A DNA stretch of 6,922 bases from Bacilli bacterium (GTDB taxonomy: Bacteria > Bacillota_I > Bacilli_A > ML615J-28 > CAG-313): NCBI GenBank assembly GCA_900752975.1, contig CAADXH010000128.1, positions 1 through 6,922 on the forward strand. The letters run 5' to 3'. The position numbers and the translations under genes are program-made. Below are positions 5,107-6,922 of this stretch, in pieces. Under the pieces are notes generated by a model that was given only the letters and a program-made list of their open reading frames with translations, had not been told where the DNA came from and ran no database searches. The stretch's first letter is position 1, and every line of letters starts with the position of its first letter.

Positions 5107-5715
5107 ATGAGATTAGAAGACATATGTACTGTCTTTACTGACGGTGACTGGATAGAAAGTAAAGACCAATCAGAATCAGGGATAAGATTGGTTCAAACGG
5201 GTAATATTGGTGAAGGAACATATTTAGAGAAGGAAGCCAGAGCTAAATATATATCTGAAGGTACTTTTGATAAACTTAAATGTACAGAAATATTTTCAGG
5301 AGATATTTTGGTTTCGAGATTGCCAGAACCAGTTGGAAGAGCATGTATTGTCCCTGAGAAGGCAGAACGTATGATAACAGCAGTGGATTGTACTATCTGT
5401 AGACCAAATGAATCTTTAATAAATAAGGAATATTTGTGTTATTTTATGCGTTCGAAAACCTATTATACACGCTTGCTTGGTAATGTTACGGGCACTACAA
5501 GAAAAAGAATTTCCAGAAAGAATCTTGGAAATGTTGAACTGCAAGTTCCTGCTAAAGAAGAACAGAAGGCTGTGGTGGAACAATTAGATTGTTTAGTTAA
5601 AATAATTGACTCAAGAAAAAAAGAACTGCAGTTATTAGATAACCTTATCAAAGCCCGATTTTTCGTTCTCTGCGCCTTCCCAATAAACTGGAGGTTATCG
5701 AAGAGCATCCCTTAA
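5107..5715 (+). CDS. hsdS: Orphan half-length type I restriction-modification specificity subunit
   Basis: HsdS subunits choose the DNA target of a type I restriction-modification complex and normally have about 400 residues: two target-recognition domains, each followed by a conserved helical repeat. Here only one unit is present. Residues 1-150 form the recognition domain, with DGDWIESKDQSE, GIRLVQTGN, DILVSRLPEPVGRA and TGTTRKRISRKNLG. Residues 150-185 form the conserved coiled segment (EEQKAVVEQLDCLVKIID ... LDNLIKARF). After F185, around base 5661, the usual continuation is lost, and the last 17 residues are non-family sequence reading into the opposite operon. GAGGGA (5093-5098) lies 8 bases before the ATG. 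No hsdM, hsdR or recombinase is in the window. It may be a dead fragment, a sequence reservoir for hsdS exchange, or a half-subunit able to dimerise. Confidence 0.85.
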   Translation: MRLEDICTVFTDGDWIESKDQSESGIRLVQTGNIGEGTYLEKEARAKYISEGTFDKLKCTEIFSGDILVSRLPEPVGRACIVPEKAERMITAVDCTICRPNESLINKEYLCYFMRSKTYYTRLLGNVTGTTRKRISRKNLGNVELQVPAKEEQKAVVEQLDCLVKIIDSRKKELQLLDNLIKARFFVLCAFPINWRLSKSIP

Positions 5716-5838
5716 TTGCAACAAGCTACTACGGATACTTTCTCCAGCTCCATCAATAGCCTGTGCTATAATGATTGCGGCAACTATAATTGCCACTGCG
5801 ACAATAATTTTTCCAATCAAATATTGATATTCTTTCAT
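5695..5838 (-). CDS. 47-aa single-helix membrane protein
   Basis: A GGAGGT site lies 6-7 bases before the ATG at 5836-5838. The protein starts MKEYQYLIGK, runs through a very hydrophobic Ile/Val/Ala helix (about residues 11-28), and ends in an amphipathic tail containing ESIRSSLLQLRDALR, then TAA at 5695-5697. This is a single-pass membrane micro-protein with a charged cytoplasmic-type head; the topology is inferred. It is the third gene of the leftward run after the peptidase and the 53-aa protein. Its last 21 bases overlap the converging half-hsdS frame. Family unknown; alternatives are a peptide substrate of the peptidase, a membrane anchor or a toxin-like peptide. Confidence 0.7.
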   Translation of the reverse strand: MKEYQYLIGKIIVAVAIIVAAIIIAQAIDGAGESIRSSLLQLRDALR

Positions 5839-5894
5839 TTTGATTACCTCCATCTACAAGTATCGATTTTCTCAATTCTCAAAACAGGAAGTTG

Positions 5895-6056
5895 TCAGTC
5901 CTTCTTGTTCTTTTCAATAGCATTAATAGTGCAAGCAAAACCTGTAATCATTGAAAGTAGTATTGCTCCACCCATTGCTTCGTTCATTCCAGCACCAAAG
6001 AAAAAACCGACCAACGCTGCAATTACCATAAGAATGATTGAAATGATTACTCTCAT
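5895..6056 (-). CDS. 53-aa two-helix membrane protein
   Basis: The frame from the ATG at 6054-6056 to the TGA at 5895-5897 has a GGAGG site about 8 bases upstream (around 6065-6069). The protein begins MRVIISIILMVIAALVGFFFG (helix about 3-21), has a short Gly/Asn/Glu-containing turn (GAGMNEAMGGA), a second hydrophobic stretch (about 31-47) and a basic tail EKNKKD. It lies 25 bases after the peptidase stop and 56 bases before the next small gene, so all three are probably co-transcribed. No family was recognised. The glycine-rich turn between two helices suggests a hairpin in the membrane. Confidence 0.7.
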   Translation of the reverse strand: MRVIISIILMVIAALVGFFFGAGMNEAMGGAILLSMITGFACTINAIEKNKKD

Positions 6057-6081
6057 AATATATACCTCCATAAATAAGAAT

Positions 6082-6675
6082 TTACGATACCTTATACATA
6101 TCGTTTTTATAAAACATTATTGCATCTTTTTTATTTGCATTTTTTAAGACAATAAAAACATTATATACATCGGGAAATGGCGAAACCATACCCATACATG
6201 ACATGCCAAACATTAGTCCATTTAGTTCTCTATATTCTGCCGGACTAACAATAAAAATCAATAATGGTATTATTCCAAGCACAAATGGTAATAGGCACAT
6301 TACAATAAACCTTCTACGCTTCAGAGGATATGATGCTAATGCAACAAATGATATCTTACCCGTTATTTTACCTATCGTAACCAGTGCGTTTCTCGGATAG
6401 ACAATCCCATGTAACCACTCGTGTATCACCAAACAAATATACCCCAGGCAAAAACCAATCAAAATAAATACATGCGAAATAACAACTGTCTTGTTCATAA
6501 CTGTTTTACACAGCATCGTTACAAACATTAAAACACATAATACCGCTGCAATAGGTGCCGCTTTTTTCATCATCTCTTCAATGCTCTGAGGTGTTTCTAT
6601 TTTAACAGCATTCTTTGGTAAAATACCTGTCTGATACTCACTTATATCTTCAATAGACATTTTTAATTTTATCAT
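6082..6675 (-). CDS. Membrane zinc metallopeptidase of the DUF3267 type, 197 aa
   Basis: Residues 85-89 are HEWLH, the HExxH zinc-binding and catalytic motif, placed at the end of a membrane helix. Hydrophobic segments lie at about 41-57, 64-84, 123-145 and 152-168, with the family-like end SPFPDVYNVFIVLKNANK; Asp169 in this segment may be the third zinc ligand. This layout matches DUF3267 putative zincin peptidases, integral membrane proteins whose substrates are mostly unknown. The ATG at 6673-6675 was chosen, 10 bases after GGAGG (complement of 6686-6690); a TTG at 6681 is in frame but very close to that site, and an ATG at 6660 is also possible. It leads a leftward operon with the 53- and 47-residue membrane proteins, which makes them candidate partners or substrates. 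Confidence 0.8.
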   Translation of the reverse strand: MIKLKMSIEDISEYQTGILPKNAVKIETPQSIEEMMKKAAPIAAVLCVLMFVTMLCKTVMNKTVVISHVFILIGFCLGYICLVIHEWLHGIVYPRNALVTIGKITGKISFVALASYPLKRRRFIVMCLLPFVLGIIPLLIFIVSPAEYRELNGLMFGMSCMGMVSPFPDVYNVFIVLKNANKKDAIMFYKNDMYKVS

Positions 6676-6722
6676 TACCAATTCACCTCCAAAAAGAGTA
6701 ACAAACTCCGATTGTTGCTTAC

Positions 6723-6728
6723 ATTATA
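6723..6728 (-). promoter_or_regulatory. -10 element of the peptidase operon
   Basis: The complement of 6723-6728 is a perfect TATAAT, about 50 bases upstream of the peptidase ATG. The -35 region at 17 bp spacing (complement of 6746-6751, TGTCCT) is poor, so activation by a regulator is possible. A short stem AACAA/TTGTT (6701-6705 with 6713-6717 on the plus strand) would lie near the transcript start. Confidence 0.45.
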
Positions 6729-6830
6729 CTTCGTCCATCTCTCTAAGGACAGTGGGATGTTGTGATGAAAGTGAGAGAGCGCGCTTACCTGTCAGACAAT
6801 TTATCTTACTATTTTTTTTACACGATAAAT

Positions 6831-6922
6831 TTACTGATTTAATATCTCTGCAATCGTGTTTGGTGCATATTTATTGAGTTCATGTCCTGCATTTGGAACG
6901 ATGTGCAAAGTAGCTTGGGGTA
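6831..6922 (-). CDS. C-terminal end of an alpha/beta hydrolase (5' end beyond right edge)
   Basis: Read leftward from the edge, the frame gives 29 residues ending at TAA 6831-6833: PQATLHIVPNAGHELN, then KYAPNTIAEILNQ. A strand followed by N-A-G-H is the usual place of the catalytic histidine in alpha/beta-hydrolase fold enzymes, and a final helix after it is typical. Substrate cannot be told. It precedes the peptidase operon in the same direction, with a gap of about 155 bases that contains the TATAAT box, so they are probably separate units. Confidence 0.6.
   Translation of the reverse strand, partial: PQATLHIVPNAGHELNKYAPNTIAEILNQ

Noticed and set aside
5716..6147. 143-codon plus-strand open frame
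   Set aside because: It runs antisense to two small genes with strong ribosome binding sites and lacks one itself; its Ile/Ser/Cys-rich translation is a shadow of hydrophobic codons on the other strand.
6798..6831. Inverted repeat AATTTATC/GATAAATT after the hydrolase gene as a terminator
   Set aside because: The 8-bp stem is all but one pair A-T around an 18-base loop, and no T-run follows on the leftward strand, so a working terminator is not supported.

Overview
The window looks like an accessory region of a low-GC Gram-positive gut anaerobe, most likely a Clostridia member of the Lachnospiraceae type. The evidence is AT-rich codon use, strong GGAGG-type ribosome binding sites, a lipobox lipoprotein, and families I associate with such genomes and their integrative elements: DUF6061, RpoA C-terminal-domain-like proteins and a DUF3267 peptidase. 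No rRNA, tRNA, CRISPR array, transposase or recombinase is visible. The genus cannot be fixed from this sequence.

Layout. (1) Bases 1-660: the start of a tiny membrane protein runs leftward off the edge. A cluster of five CCCTTATG-like boxes in mirrored order (187-257) follows, then a 79-residue DUF6061-like protein with a good terminator. (2) Bases 660-2560, plus strand: a family of proteins built from tandem RNA polymerase alpha-CTD-like helix-hairpin-helix repeats. One copy is cut by an in-frame TAA, a fragment of another survives as frameshifted debris, and one copy (255 aa) is intact. (3) Bases 2768-4440, minus strand: an apparent operon for exported proteins (lipoprotein, secreted 211-aa protein, secreted SH3-domain protein) ending at a perfect 14-bp bidirectional terminator. 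(4) Bases 4440-5106: a gene-poor stretch with the frameshifted start of a response regulator and a roughly 146-nt segment that folds like a multi-branched RNA. (5) Bases 5107-5715, plus strand: an orphan half-length type I restriction specificity subunit (HsdS), cut at its central conserved repeat. (6) Bases 5695-6922, minus strand: the C-terminal end of an alpha/beta hydrolase, then a membrane zinc metallopeptidase (DUF3267) followed by two tiny hydrophobic proteins of 53 and 47 residues, which were found by reading the frames directly.

Working model. The region has been rearranged repeatedly: a truncated hsdS abuts a convergent operon, a response regulator is a relic, and a paralogue array is decaying by duplication and frameshift. 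The parts most likely to be undescribed are the alpha-CTD-repeat family, the structured RNA candidate in front of the half-hsdS, the mirrored box cluster, and the peptidase with its two micro-membrane proteins. All functional statements rest on motifs read by eye; no searches were run.
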